In this document: positions 1 to 64,000 of the stretch, piece by piece
How the letters are laid out: each line of letters begins with the position of its first letter
Position numbering within the stretch: the stretch's first letter is position 1
Assembly (NCBI GenBank): GCA_054601695.1
Contig: BAAHQB010000229.1
Location: 186,001-250,000, forward strand
Origin: Amorphochlora amoebiformis
Taxonomy: Eukaryota; Cercozoa; Chlorarachniophyceae
Length of the DNA stretch: 64,000 bases
Direction: 5' to 3'
Notes under the pieces: model-generated
What the model was told of the DNA's origin: nothing
Seen by the model: only the letters and a program-made list of their open reading frames with translations
The model's database searches: none
Program-made: the position numbers and the translations under genes

Positions 1-201
1 AGGCTAATGTTACTTTCATAGGGTGTAAATCGGGTATATGTGTGTATGTATACATACATGTATGTATATATATATATATATGTATGTATATATGTATATA
101 GATATTGATCTAATACATAAACAAATGTATAAATATACTATATTATAATATGTACACATATATACATAAAAATATATATGTATATTTATATATATATATG
201 C

Positions 202-232
<31 letters not shown>

Positions 233-320
233 ACTTTACATAAGAAAGCTAATGTTACTTTTGTATGGTGTAAATCAGGTATATATATATATATATTTAT
301 GCATATATATATATATATAT

Positions 321-370
<50 letters not shown>

Positions 371-505
371 CATATAAAGCTAACGTTACTTTTGTAGGGT
401 CAAAGAGGTCTAGATTTATATTTATAAATAAAATATGTAATGTATATATTATATACTATATATACTTGTATTTACATATATACATACATATATATATATA
501 TATAT

Positions 506-559
<54 letters not shown>

Positions 560-691
560 ATAGAATTAAATATACATGCATATACTTTACATATAAGGCT
601 AACGTTGCTTTTGTGGGGTCAAAGAGGTCTAGATATATACTTATTATATCACTTGTATTATAAATAAAATATATAATATATAGTATATATT

Positions 692-768
<77 letters not shown>

Positions 769-811
769 TATATACACATGCATATACTCTACATACAAAA
801 GCTACTGTTAC
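1..811. repeat. TA-rich intron with repeated copies of the exon 863-812 edge
   Basis: Copies of the exon 3' end and splice donor (minus sense GACCCTACGAAAgtaac and variants) lie near 1-40, 233-282, 372-418 and 586-636, separated by (TA)n. They become less exact with distance from the exon. No other coding signal seen. Confidence 0.8.
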
Positions 812-18789
<17,978 letters not shown>

Positions 18790-19836
18790 AATTCGTGAAG
18801 TAGGAGGAAGGATACAATGAGAATGTTTCGGGTGTACAAAAAGGAAATAGGATGTGGAGGGAGGGAGGAGGGCTCAGATTCGATTGGGACCGCGCGGGGG
18901 GGCGTTGTCCTTCTTCGGCTGTATCGGGGATTCTCGGGTAGTGATGAACAATCCCGGGATTGGCCAATACAGATATGTGGATATTACTGGATATCGAATA
19001 TTAGATTTGATATAATGCATATGGCATATCCGGATATTGCGAATAGATATCTAAATACTCAACCCGGACACAAGATGATTCACAATTCTGGTTTTACGGC
19101 AATCTTACCAAATTATATCCTACCGAAAAACTCGAAAGATTCGTTAATTTGAAATGATGGCTTTGACATCACATAATCTCAGACCGATCTTTTCGGCTTA
19201 CAAGCCCTTCCTTCTCCCCCCCCCTAAACGAGCGTTTCATACAGGGATCGAACTCCCCGTTGAATCCTCGAGGGTTTCGGGACATCTTTGGGGTGGATCT
19301 GGTCAAAGCAGAGCGAGTGATTGTCGATTTTGTAGCCGGATATCCCACGGAGAAAGACGAGACGGAATCTCCGGGCATCTCGAGGAGACTCATTGGAGAT
19401 ACTGGGCACCAAGGCAACGGTCCTCGACACGGTGACGGTCGCAAGACAGGCCTCGGTTGTCTAGCCGAGCTCTTTCGATCTTTCGATGGATAATTCCTCG
19501 ACTATCAGGGGCCTAAAGAGCCTCACGTACCGTGGCATTCCGTACTACCGAAGTCGGAACGCGAGGCAGGTGAACGGGCGTGAGAGACTCAAGACCTGGT
19601 AAACGCGACATCCCCAGCCTTCCAACCTTATCCCACCTCCAATACAAGAGATATATCCGCCCGCACTGCTCGGCATGAGAAGTTTGTTTGGAATTCTTCG
19701 GCCTTGGGCGAAACAGCTCGCTCAATAAGCCCTGGATCCTTCCAGATCGGCGCCGGGCCTTTCCTCCTCCGTCTCCATCCCCCTAACGCACTCACCGTTT
19801 CCCTTATTCATATTCTCCCTAAAATTAACTCCTCAG
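18790..19836. other. Divergent 5' region between helicase and zinc-finger genes
   Basis: Balanced-composition DNA without microsatellites. It should hold the promoters of both genes. Several frames of 60-110 codons overlap on both strands. Only the plus frame from 19154 joins the zinc-finger exon in phase. I saw no convincing TATA or initiator element. Confidence 0.5.
19154..19419 (+). CDS. Candidate 5' exon of the zinc-finger gene
   Basis: ATG at 19154; a donor after 19419 (CAACG|gtcctc) leaves phase 2, as required by the exon at 19837. It holds a C-x2-C pair (CRFC). A second frame here, starting NPRGFRDIFGVDLVKAE, looks equally protein-like but does not meet the phase. So the true 5' exon is uncertain, and other exons may lie in 19420-19836. 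Confidence 0.25.
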
Positions 19837-27110
<7,274 letters not shown>

Positions 27111-27134
27111 GTATTATATATTTATATATATATG

Positions 27135-27165
<31 letters not shown>

Positions 27166-27192
27166 ATATGTGCGTGTATATAAATTGAAATA

Positions 27193-27239
<47 letters not shown>

Positions 27240-27240
27240 A

Positions 27241-27296
<56 letters not shown>

Positions 27297-27406
27297 CACA
27301 TATATATACACATATATACACATACATATATATTATACAATTTTACATATTTAATATACATATATATTTATATATATATATATATAGAATATATTTAATA
27401 TATATA

Positions 27407-27439
<33 letters not shown>

Positions 27440-27441
<2 letters not shown>

Positions 27442-29432
27442 TCAGATTTATCCATCTTAGAAATATACCCACAGGTTGATAAAGTCAATTGATATTCCCA
27501 CAATCTACAGACATTTCAGATCGATATATCGACATAACAAGTCGAGATATCTCTACCATTTCAGATCGATATATCGACATAACAAGTCGAGATATCTCTA
27601 CCAAAGTAGCTAGATCTAGACACAAACTTCGGATAATTAACGGCTATTCCTAGAGTTTCTAGGTTCCGAGGATCTCAGACTGATACCTGCAATTGTCAGT
27701 GACTCAGTGCCAAGTTCGGGACTGACTAGCTGACCGCATCGAGCGGCATATATCTAGTATATGTCTAGTATATCTTGGGTGTCAGTGGGTAGACCCAGTG
27801 GATGCTGCGCAGCTAGAACATCTTGCGGCATGCATTTCCGTTGTAATTTTTTTTTCCTTCATTGAAGACTGTCCAAATGTTTTTTTAAAAACCAGCTAGA
27901 CCAGGTGTGTTAAATCTAGTAAACTAGGTAAATGAACCACATATATATGTTTGACGATCATCTAAACTAGTAAATCATGATAATGACACCTAGGACACGT
28001 GCGCGACGGTTCCGACGCCACTTCGACCTGGCCCGTAACGCAGTACTCGATCATACCACTCCCAGCAGTCTTAGCCTGATAACCAGATAAACCGTAAACC
28101 ACCTTATCTAGATACAGAGATATGCCCGCTCTCTGTATGGACGATTCAAGACTGAGCAATAGTCGGCGGCCTAATAGAATATTAGCAGAGATGTACGTAG
28201 TATCAGATTCTAGAAATTAGATCATTACAACTACTAGAACTAGGTTAGTGTGAGTCTAGCCGCTAGCTACGTGCTAGGAATTAGATGATTACTACCATTA
28301 GTTTGTAGTCTAGCCTAATACCAGTTGTAGTCTAGTACTAGTAGTAGTGCCTAAAGGCCCTAAACGAAGTCCTAGGTATTCACTAGATACGACGTACGTA
28401 CGTATTGTACATGCCTATGCATGGTTTTATCATAAGACGCACGTACTATGATCTAGATGGTGCGTCTAGTACGTACGTATATCATGAAAACATGCGCAGT
28501 AGCTACAGTGGTACTAGTGGTATTCACTAGATACAACGTACGTACGTATGTACATGCATATGCATGGTGTTATCATAAGACGCACGTACAACTATGACCT
28601 AGATGGTACGTACGTATATCATGAAAACATGCGCAGTAGCTACAGTGGTACTAGTGGTACTCACTAGATACAACGTACGTACGTACGTACATGCATATGC
28701 ATGGTGTTATCATAAGACGCAAGTACTATGATCTAGATGGTACGTACGTATATCACGAAATCATGCGCAGTAGCTACGGTGGTACTAGTGGTATTCACTA
28801 GATACAACGAGTCTAGAGGGTACTCAAAACGTATCGTATTGTTCTAGTGTTGTACCCAACCGATATTCTATATTCGAGCACCATGCACTAAAGCTAGTAA
28901 ATTGACCACATACCACAGCTAAAGTGCCCACAAAAGGACCAACCTAGCCAACGCCCAAACGACGTAGTTATACTTACTCTAGTTACTAGATTTAAGAGTA
29001 GAACGTACATCTCTTCTAATATTCCATTTAGTCCGTCTAGTCCGTAGACCTTCTGCTCAATCTCTAGAATCTAGTCAATACATCAGCTAGTCACCGATTG
29101 CTTACGGCTAAATATTGTATGTCTTGTGTGTAGAAGAGATGAGTGCTAGGAGTGAGACGAGATGTTTGTGACGTTGAACTACATCTAGATCTTATAGATA
29201 GTAGATCTAGTAGATCTAGTAGATGTAGATGTACTAGATGTACTAGATACGGTATATAATAATAATAATAATTATTAATATATATATACAAATATAATTT
29301 GATGTATACACGTGTGTGGTTTTAAAACACAATTGTATACTTGCATACTAAACGTCCAGAATGCATCCGATCAGGCTGAGAGGTATATCACGTATAACTA
29401 GTATATATAAGAGGGAGGGGCCGACTAATTAT
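27440..29432. other. Convergent intergenic island, microsatellite-free
   Basis: Between two gene 3' ends. Balanced composition, rich in CTAG and in palindromic words (ACGTACGT, GATCGATATATCGA). Contains a 46-nt direct duplication (27512-27557 and 27558-27602) and a three-copy tandem repeat (28377-28788). I see no supported gene. A 65-codon minus frame (27962-28159) is noted under rejections. Confidence 0.75.
28377..28788. repeat. Three tandem copies of an about 137-nt unit
   Basis: Units start near 28377, 28519 and 28654. Each runs from TATTCACTAGATAC through ACGTACGTACGT, ATGCATGGT and ATCATGAAAACATGCGCAG to GTGGTACTAGTGG. A fourth partial start lies at about 28790. Copies differ by a few substitutions and indels. 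Confidence 0.9.
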
Positions 29433-38609
<9,177 letters not shown>

Positions 38610-38724
38610 ATCAGCTGAATTTATTCCAAATTCTAATAATATGAATTTTGCATTTGAATATATAACTATGTGTGTGTTTGAATGTATCTCATTTAGAATA
38701 TAGATGTCTATATGTATATATATG

Positions 38725-38757
<33 letters not shown>

Positions 38758-38769
38758 GTATAAAATACG

Positions 38770-38800
<31 letters not shown>

Positions 38801-38891
38801 GTATATATGTATATGTATATCTAACAACACACACAATTATATCGATGCATAAACATATACAAAGAATATATATATATATTTATATATATAC

Positions 38892-38928
<37 letters not shown>

Positions 38929-38935
38929 CAGATGC

Positions 38936-38972
<37 letters not shown>

Positions 38973-39099
38973 GTATATACATATGTATGTATATATATAT
39001 ATATATACATACACATATACATATTCTTGTGTATACAATGAAAAAATAGATAAGACATATTTACACACATACATGCATGTATATATATATATATATATC

Positions 39100-39154
<55 letters not shown>

Positions 39155-40190
39155 ATATATATATATATATGTCATCTACATTCAGAGACACAGAAAAAAA
39201 CACCAAATTACTCAATAAAATAGTGCGTAATGATAAGATATCAACCTAGGAAACCAAGTATGTTTTTTTTTTTTCTCTTTCTCTCTCTTTCTCCCCGCTT
39301 TCTGTCTCCCTCCCTCTCTCCTCTCACACACACCCACTTTTCACACGCGGCCCTCAGATGTACATCCAGATATTAAACTGGTAATATACCTCATATCTTT
39401 CATTCTATATCTTTAAAGGAAGATAAAAAACATCTAATATACTTACATATGAATCTCAATAGTCTTAAATGTAGAATTATCAGATATTAGATCTTATAAC
39501 AAATCCCCCAAATATCCGTGGCTAAAGTAATCCCGGGGATTAACAAGTAGACAAGCCACTGGCCGTGTGAGTATCTCGTGGAACGATGCACTTATGAGTA
39601 ATGCTTCGTGAGTCTTTGCGACGTAGGTTTAGTGACATATTTGCGAACTTTTACATCATTCGTGCTGCATATACGGATGAAAGTTTGCACGTGTCGTGTG
39701 TTCATTTCATTCGATATCAGGGAGGTGTCTTCATTGTCACTAAGGGTGACACTCTTCATTGTCACTGAGAGTGACACTGAGCACGGGCAGTGTTATATGC
39801 ACTAGATATAGCTAGTATAAAGATGGTCTCCGGGAGCGTAAAATTTGATCTTACATGTCCCACGCGTGTCACCGCGTGCGTACAGTTATTGGAAGGGGTG
39901 TGTTAGGGGCCTTATCTCTAGTATCTCAGAATACTATGTGATATACGTTCTACCAATTATAACTACACACGCTCTACAAACGCTATAGCACTATGCCGAA
40001 TTTGTAGTAGATCTAGCTAATCTAGTAGCAGCTGTTGAAAACGTTTACACGGCTGTGCATGTCACAATTGATTACTACAAATATGCACTACGCGCAATAT
40101 TATATATATTTTATTTAGAGTTGTAATATTATGTGTGTACTGGTATATATGTGTGTATATAGATGTATAATTAATGTATACCGTCATACG

Positions 40191-40289
<99 letters not shown>

Positions 40290-40312
40290 ATATATATATA
40301 TATATACATATA

Positions 40313-40347
<35 letters not shown>

Positions 40348-40647
40348 ATTATTGGAACGACCACATAGCGATAGCGTATTAAAACATAGCCATAGCTGTA
40401 CTAGGGATCGCTAGAGATCCCAGAGACTACTGGAGATCGGAGTAGCCGGTACTACCTGGCAGTAACGAGCACTACCGGTACTACCCAGAACACCCTGGAA
40501 GCATTCTGGAAGCTTCGATTAGGTTCCAGAAGGAAAGGAATAAACTTGGAAATATTTGGAAAAGAAAGCAGCCATAGGTCTCGTAAGTCAAGTTACCTCG
40601 TAACAAGTGGACTAATCACTTACACGTGTACTATTTACACCATCGCT

Positions 40648-40696
<49 letters not shown>

Positions 40697-40706
40697 GTAT
40701 AAATAA

Positions 40707-40787
<81 letters not shown>

Positions 40788-40794
40788 TATATAT

Positions 40795-40837
<43 letters not shown>

Positions 40838-40994
40838 TAATATCATTAATATTTAAATGATATTAGTGATATAGTGTAACGCTGTAACATGGTAATATTA
40901 CTTAAGAATATTATTTAGGTATACAATATAATGTTATATAATTAGATAATGTTACATATATGTATATATATGTATATATATATATTATATATTA

Positions 40995-41033
<39 letters not shown>

Positions 41034-41038
41034 TATTA

Positions 41039-41075
<37 letters not shown>

Positions 41076-41138
41076 TTATATTACAAATATAATTTTATAT
41101 AACATTGTATCTATAAATATATACAATATTATATACAC

Positions 41139-41192
<54 letters not shown>

Positions 41193-41390
41193 CTACACAA
41201 CATTACACATTTATGTGTATAGAATAATTTACAATAGGAAATACAACAATATTACAATATTATAAAACTATACACATGCACACAATGTTAATAATTATAA
41301 TTACAAATACGAATACAAGAATTCCAAAAAATTTACCTGAATATATAACGTCAAAAATAAAAAAAAACCAAACTTGCAAAACGACTCATT
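38610..41390. other. Intergenic region with unique island 39180-40640
   Basis: Lies upstream of the 13-exon gene and downstream of the membrane-protein gene. TA tracts at 38710-39175, 40195-40345 and 40650-41180. Between them is unique DNA rich in CTAG and short palindromes. It includes a 25-nt duplication at 39729-39778 whose halves each hold GTCACTNAGNGTGAC. No supported gene. Confidence 0.65.
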
Positions 41391-42264
41391 TCAAAGTAAC
41401 CTACAATTAACTACACACATCCGTCTACGTATAATCATCACTACACTTGTGATAACATTTTCATTAGATGAACCGACAACATTGCACAAAATCAAAGCTA
41501 TATTAACCTTATACCCATGAAGCTGTAGTAGAGAGAAAGAGAAAACGAGAAAAAGAGAGAGAACCACACCCCTGGACGCGCGGGGAAAAAAAAGACGTAA
41601 CATTATCGACTGGGAACGCATAAAAATGAATCGAGAGGGGAGGAGACAGCAACAAGGAAAATCTTGTGAGAGATAAAAGAGAGAGAGGGAGAGAAAAAGA
41701 GAGAGGGAGGGGAGGGACCGAAGAATAAAACGGAAAAAAAAAAAATAGAGGGACACCAAACCTCACTGACCTTCCGAAGGATCACAAGACTCCTATCTCC
41801 GAAAACGGCTCAAGTTTTTTGGCGCATTTGTAACTTACGACTAAAAATAAGATGCTATACTATCCCCCCACCCCTTCCTTGGGAAAAAAAACAAAATTAC
41901 ATACATGTACCTACGTGACAGCATCCAGGGAAGATGCCCAAGATGCGGCCCCGCCCCCCTTTCTTTTCTCCTGACAAAATCACGCAACAAAGTATACAGT
42001 ACAAATAATAAGCCAATTGGTCTCGTGACGTCTTTCCTTCCGCATCAACCAAAGCAAAAGGTCGCGCAAAATCGCGCCCAAGACGGTGGAAACACACGCG
42101 ATATACACGCCTGCCAGCACCCAGACAAGCATGTACATATAGACATATAGCATCTCTGTCGACCAGCAATAGCTGATGGACCCCATAAGTAAAATTCCCA
42201 TTCTCTGCTTGGCGCCCCCGCCCAGACCAGCGTTGCTTGATGAAGTGTGGCTGATGGTGGTCAC
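41391..42264 (-). CDS. Small integral membrane protein, model uncertain
   Basis: ATG at 42264. The N-terminal part holds hydrophobic stretches (MGILLMGSISYCW, YMYMLVWVLAGVYIACVSTV) followed by RKERRHE, so one or two membrane spans with a basic loop. Model A: one exon, 42264-41980, 94 residues. Model B: four exons in phase, 42264-41998, 41970-41915, 41792-41771, 41522-41391, 158 residues ending NCRLL. Model B needs an intron of only 27 nt (41971-41997). Introns here lack the TA and telomere repeats. No family recognised. Confidence 0.5.
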
Positions 42265-42431
42265 GGGTACCCTACAATTCTGGACGATTATCAGTCAAAG
42301 GAACAACGCATCTGTGACATATCGCAATGTCACATTATATATCTAATTTCACCTAATTATTTATACTAATGTTATTAGCGGGACACAGTTTCGGATTAGA
42401 GACTCTTGAAACCAGCGAAGGTGATTGACCC
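42265..42431. promoter_or_regulatory. Short bidirectional promoter region
   Basis: Only 167 bp separate the start codons of the minus membrane-protein gene and the plus 31-exon gene. It must hold both 5' untranslated regions and core promoters unless starts lie elsewhere. No clear TATA box. Confidence 0.45.
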
Positions 42432-61271
<18,840 letters not shown>

Positions 61272-61282
61272 GTAATATATAC

Positions 61283-61314
<32 letters not shown>

Positions 61315-61345
61315 GTATATATCAGGTATGTAGACTAGGTATGTG

Positions 61346-61385
<40 letters not shown>

Positions 61386-61401
61386 ATATATATATATATA
61401 T

Positions 61402-61435
<34 letters not shown>

Positions 61436-62430
61436 ATGAACATACATGAACATATTTACATATACTTTGTATTTACATATCAGACGACTCTACTCTGAAA
61501 GCATTCCGCGGGCGACTTTCGTACAAGAAAGATTGGATATATGACGTAGGTGGTGTACAGACTGCATATATATCTAGTCTACGTCATGCGTATATATCCA
61601 CGGTTTGTCGCCGATACTACATACACTAGCAGCTAGTACTTACTGTCATAAGTTTTCCAGACGTGTAGTTATCTCTATCTATATCAATAAATAGTACCGT
61701 ATTATTACGTATTATAACGTCATACGTGATTCGCGTTTTCAAACTCGTACTTAACTATAAGCTTGATCAATTGCAAGAGTCACGAAATCTCTTCGGAACA
61801 GCTTAGTCTAGAGTATATGTAGCTCTAGAGCTCTCTAGTATCTAGTATATGACGAGACTATATCTGTTGTTAATCTGTATATCTAGTTTATCTCTAGTAT
61901 ACGTATCACCGTACGGTGCCAGTCTAGCTTACCGTATATATAATGTGCATCTCTAGTTTGTTATCCGACGGTTATCAACCGTTTGCGAGCCCTCCCGGGG
62001 GATATCTACGGGACAGATTCTAGAGATTTGTACTTGGTACTACCCACCAGACCTGTACCGTTAATAATTAAAAAAAAAAAAAACAAATCATGAACTCAGA
62101 TACGTATATGTATATACGTACGTATCGTATGAACAATTTTTGAACTTAGAGCAAGATATACGTAACGTACGTACGTACGTACGTGTCTCAGCATACATGC
62201 ATGCGCATGTCATGAATTATACAGCTAGACAGCCCGAACTTCCGGCAGTTATATTCAATAGTTTTATGCCATTAATTGTCTAGATTGTACAGTACGTGGT
62301 ACTAATACTGTACTATCATTAAACTTTAATTACAAGTTCAAGCTGGTTACTATTACTTATTAGAGTGTGGTAGTGTGTATGCCATATCTCGATATGATAC
62401 GTATACTATAAAGGATAGATAATATTAGAT

Positions 62431-62521
<91 letters not shown>

Positions 62522-62722
62522 GATATGTAGATATAAAACATATACATCTATATACAATATGTATATAAAGTTGGATATATTCCAGGATATACATGCTGAG
62601 ACCATTACCACGGATCCATCCTGTTGTCTATATTGCAAGTATGTATGTAACTACTAGACCGATGTATACTAGACCGATGTATACTATGATGACAATATAT
62701 ATACATGTTATAGTAGTAAGCA
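61272..62722. other. Convergent intergenic island, repeat-poor
   Basis: Begins with a TA tract (61273-61440). Then comes unique DNA, rich in CTAG, ACGTACGTACGT and ATGCATGCGCATG, resembling the island at 27440-29432. A further TA tract lies at 62440-62520. No gene supported. Confidence 0.7.
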
Positions 62723-62803
62723 CTAGGCATTCTGTAGCTTAAACTCCTTTTCTACCCATTCCTTCGCCTTCATCAAACTTTCATCGTGCTATTTCATATA
62801 TAT

Positions 62804-62846
<43 letters not shown>

Positions 62847-62875
62847 CGTCCTATTTCATATACATATATACATAC

Positions 62876-62906
<31 letters not shown>

Positions 62907-63109
62907 CATATATATATACATACACATATATATATATATTTATATATATGGTTTTTGTGTTAATATACACATTGCTTCTAAATTATAATAGCAATCAATG
63001 TAGTCAAAAAATAAGCATGTATGTACATAAGCAAACGTATTTTTGTATATACAAACTTGTGCAATGTATATGCATGGTATATTACATGTTATATACATCT
63101 ATATCAATG

Positions 63110-63152
<43 letters not shown>

Positions 63153-63308
63153 CATATATATTATGTACATGCACATATACATACATGTATACATATATAT
63201 ATATATAACTACCTGATAGGTTTCCGCCTTCTCACTCTCTGACTCGTACCTGAATTTCGATGTAACGTGACATTTATATTGTATGTATATATATATATAT
63301 ATGTATAT

Positions 63309-63344
<36 letters not shown>

Positions 63345-63593
63345 ATATATTATATGTATATATATATATATAAATATATATATATACATACTCAAGCCTC
63401 ACCCAATCACCACGCTCTCTACAAACTCCAACCCCGACATCTCCCGAAATCTCCTAGAATCCTCGGGAAATTTCCCAAAACCCTCCGGAAATTTCCCAAA
63501 ATCCTCCGGAGATTTCCCAGATCCTTCCGGAAACTTCTTGGAATTTTCCGTGACTTTTTCTCCTTTGCTCTCTCTTGTGTCCTTCAAGTCAGC
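62723..63593 (-). CDS. 3' end of a gene with FGKFPE repeats, 5' part beyond the window
   Basis: Three exons in phase: 63593-63403, 63249-63213, 62788-62723 (stop TAG). The first reads [20 protein letters not shown], then a roughly 7-residue repeat ([28 protein letters not shown]) and [10 protein letters not shown]. The second reads [12 protein letters not shown]. The last reads [21 protein letters not shown]. Charged and probably helical at the end. Function unknown. An upstream TTAGGG tract at 63597-63640 is CCCTAA in its sense and touches the acceptor. Confidence 0.7.
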
Positions 63594-63640
63594 CTAAGGT
63601 TAGGGCTAGACTTTGATTGAGTAGGGTTAGGGTTAGGTAA

Positions 63641-63740
63641 AATCGATTTGGGTTTAGGATAATATAATATATGTATATATATATATATATATATGTATGT
63701 ATATATATATACATATACATATATATATATATATATATAT

Positions 63741-63777
<37 letters not shown>

Positions 63778-63787
63778 CATATATATG

Positions 63788-63825
<38 letters not shown>

Positions 63826-63871
63826 TGTATATATATGTATATATGTATGTATATGTATACGTATATGTATG

Positions 63872-63912
<41 letters not shown>

Positions 63913-64000
63913 GTGTGTGTGTACATGTATATGCATACGTGTGTGTGTGTGTGTATGTATATGAATATGTATGTGTACATGTAAATGTGTATATGATAGT
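63641..64000. repeat. (TA)n and (TATG)n intron
   Basis: TA repeats grading into TATGTATATG and GTGTGTGT. Presumably intron of the minus gene. No coding signal. Confidence 0.8.

Noticed and set aside
27962-28159. 65-codon minus frame with a CPRCHYH motif
   Set aside because: It has a possible zinc-binding cluster but no splice partners, no repeat family match I recognise, and lies in a palindrome-rich island. One open frame of this size is expected by chance.

Overview
Eukaryotic nuclear DNA with spliceosomal genes. Nearly all the sequence is simple repeat: (TA)n, interstitial telomere-type (TTAGGG/CCCTAA)n and GA/CT tracts. Most open frames in it are repeat translations (IYIY, LGLG or RVRV, SLSL, THTH). 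Real protein-coding sequence is scattered as very short exons, often 20-80 nt. I found them by matching 3' splice sites, 5' splice sites and reading phase from exon to exon. The TTAGGG unit is shared by animals, fungi, many unicellular relatives and several algae, so the lineage stays open. Nothing looks bacterial, plastid or viral.

Layout. (1) Minus strand, 18.8 kb down past base 1: a DEAD-box ATP-dependent RNA helicase in at least 27 exons. Motifs Q, I, Ia, Ib, II, III, IV, V and VI occur in the correct order. (2) Plus strand, about 19.2-26.7 kb: a C2H2 zinc-finger protein with a Ser/Pro/Ala-rich middle and a charged, helical C-terminus. (3) 26.7-29.4 kb: convergent intergenic island. (4) Minus strand, 38.6-29.4 kb: a 13-exon gene for an unrecognised protein of 223 residues. 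(5) 38.6-41.4 kb: intergenic DNA. (6) Minus strand, 42.26-41.4 kb: a small membrane protein. It is divergent from, and only 167 bp away from, (7) a plus-strand 31-exon gene at 42.43-61.27 kb. That gene encodes 656 residues with a SAM-like N-terminus and a possible ubiquitin-like/Ras-binding C-terminus. (8) 61.3-62.7 kb: convergent intergenic island. (9) Minus strand, from 63.6 kb down to 62.72 kb: the last three exons of another gene, whose 5' part lies beyond the window.

The most unusual feature is the structure of the introns. Many are built from repeated copies of the neighbouring exon edge (part of the exon plus its splice site), spaced by TA tracts. I call these 'exon-edge echoes'. Telomere-type tracts in the introns mostly lie so that the pre-mRNA reads CCCUAA. 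One such tract interrupts helicase motif III without usable GT-AG borders in the right frame. The intergenic islands are almost free of these repeats, so expansion appears concentrated in transcribed introns. All gene models are hand-built from sequence logic and need RNA support.
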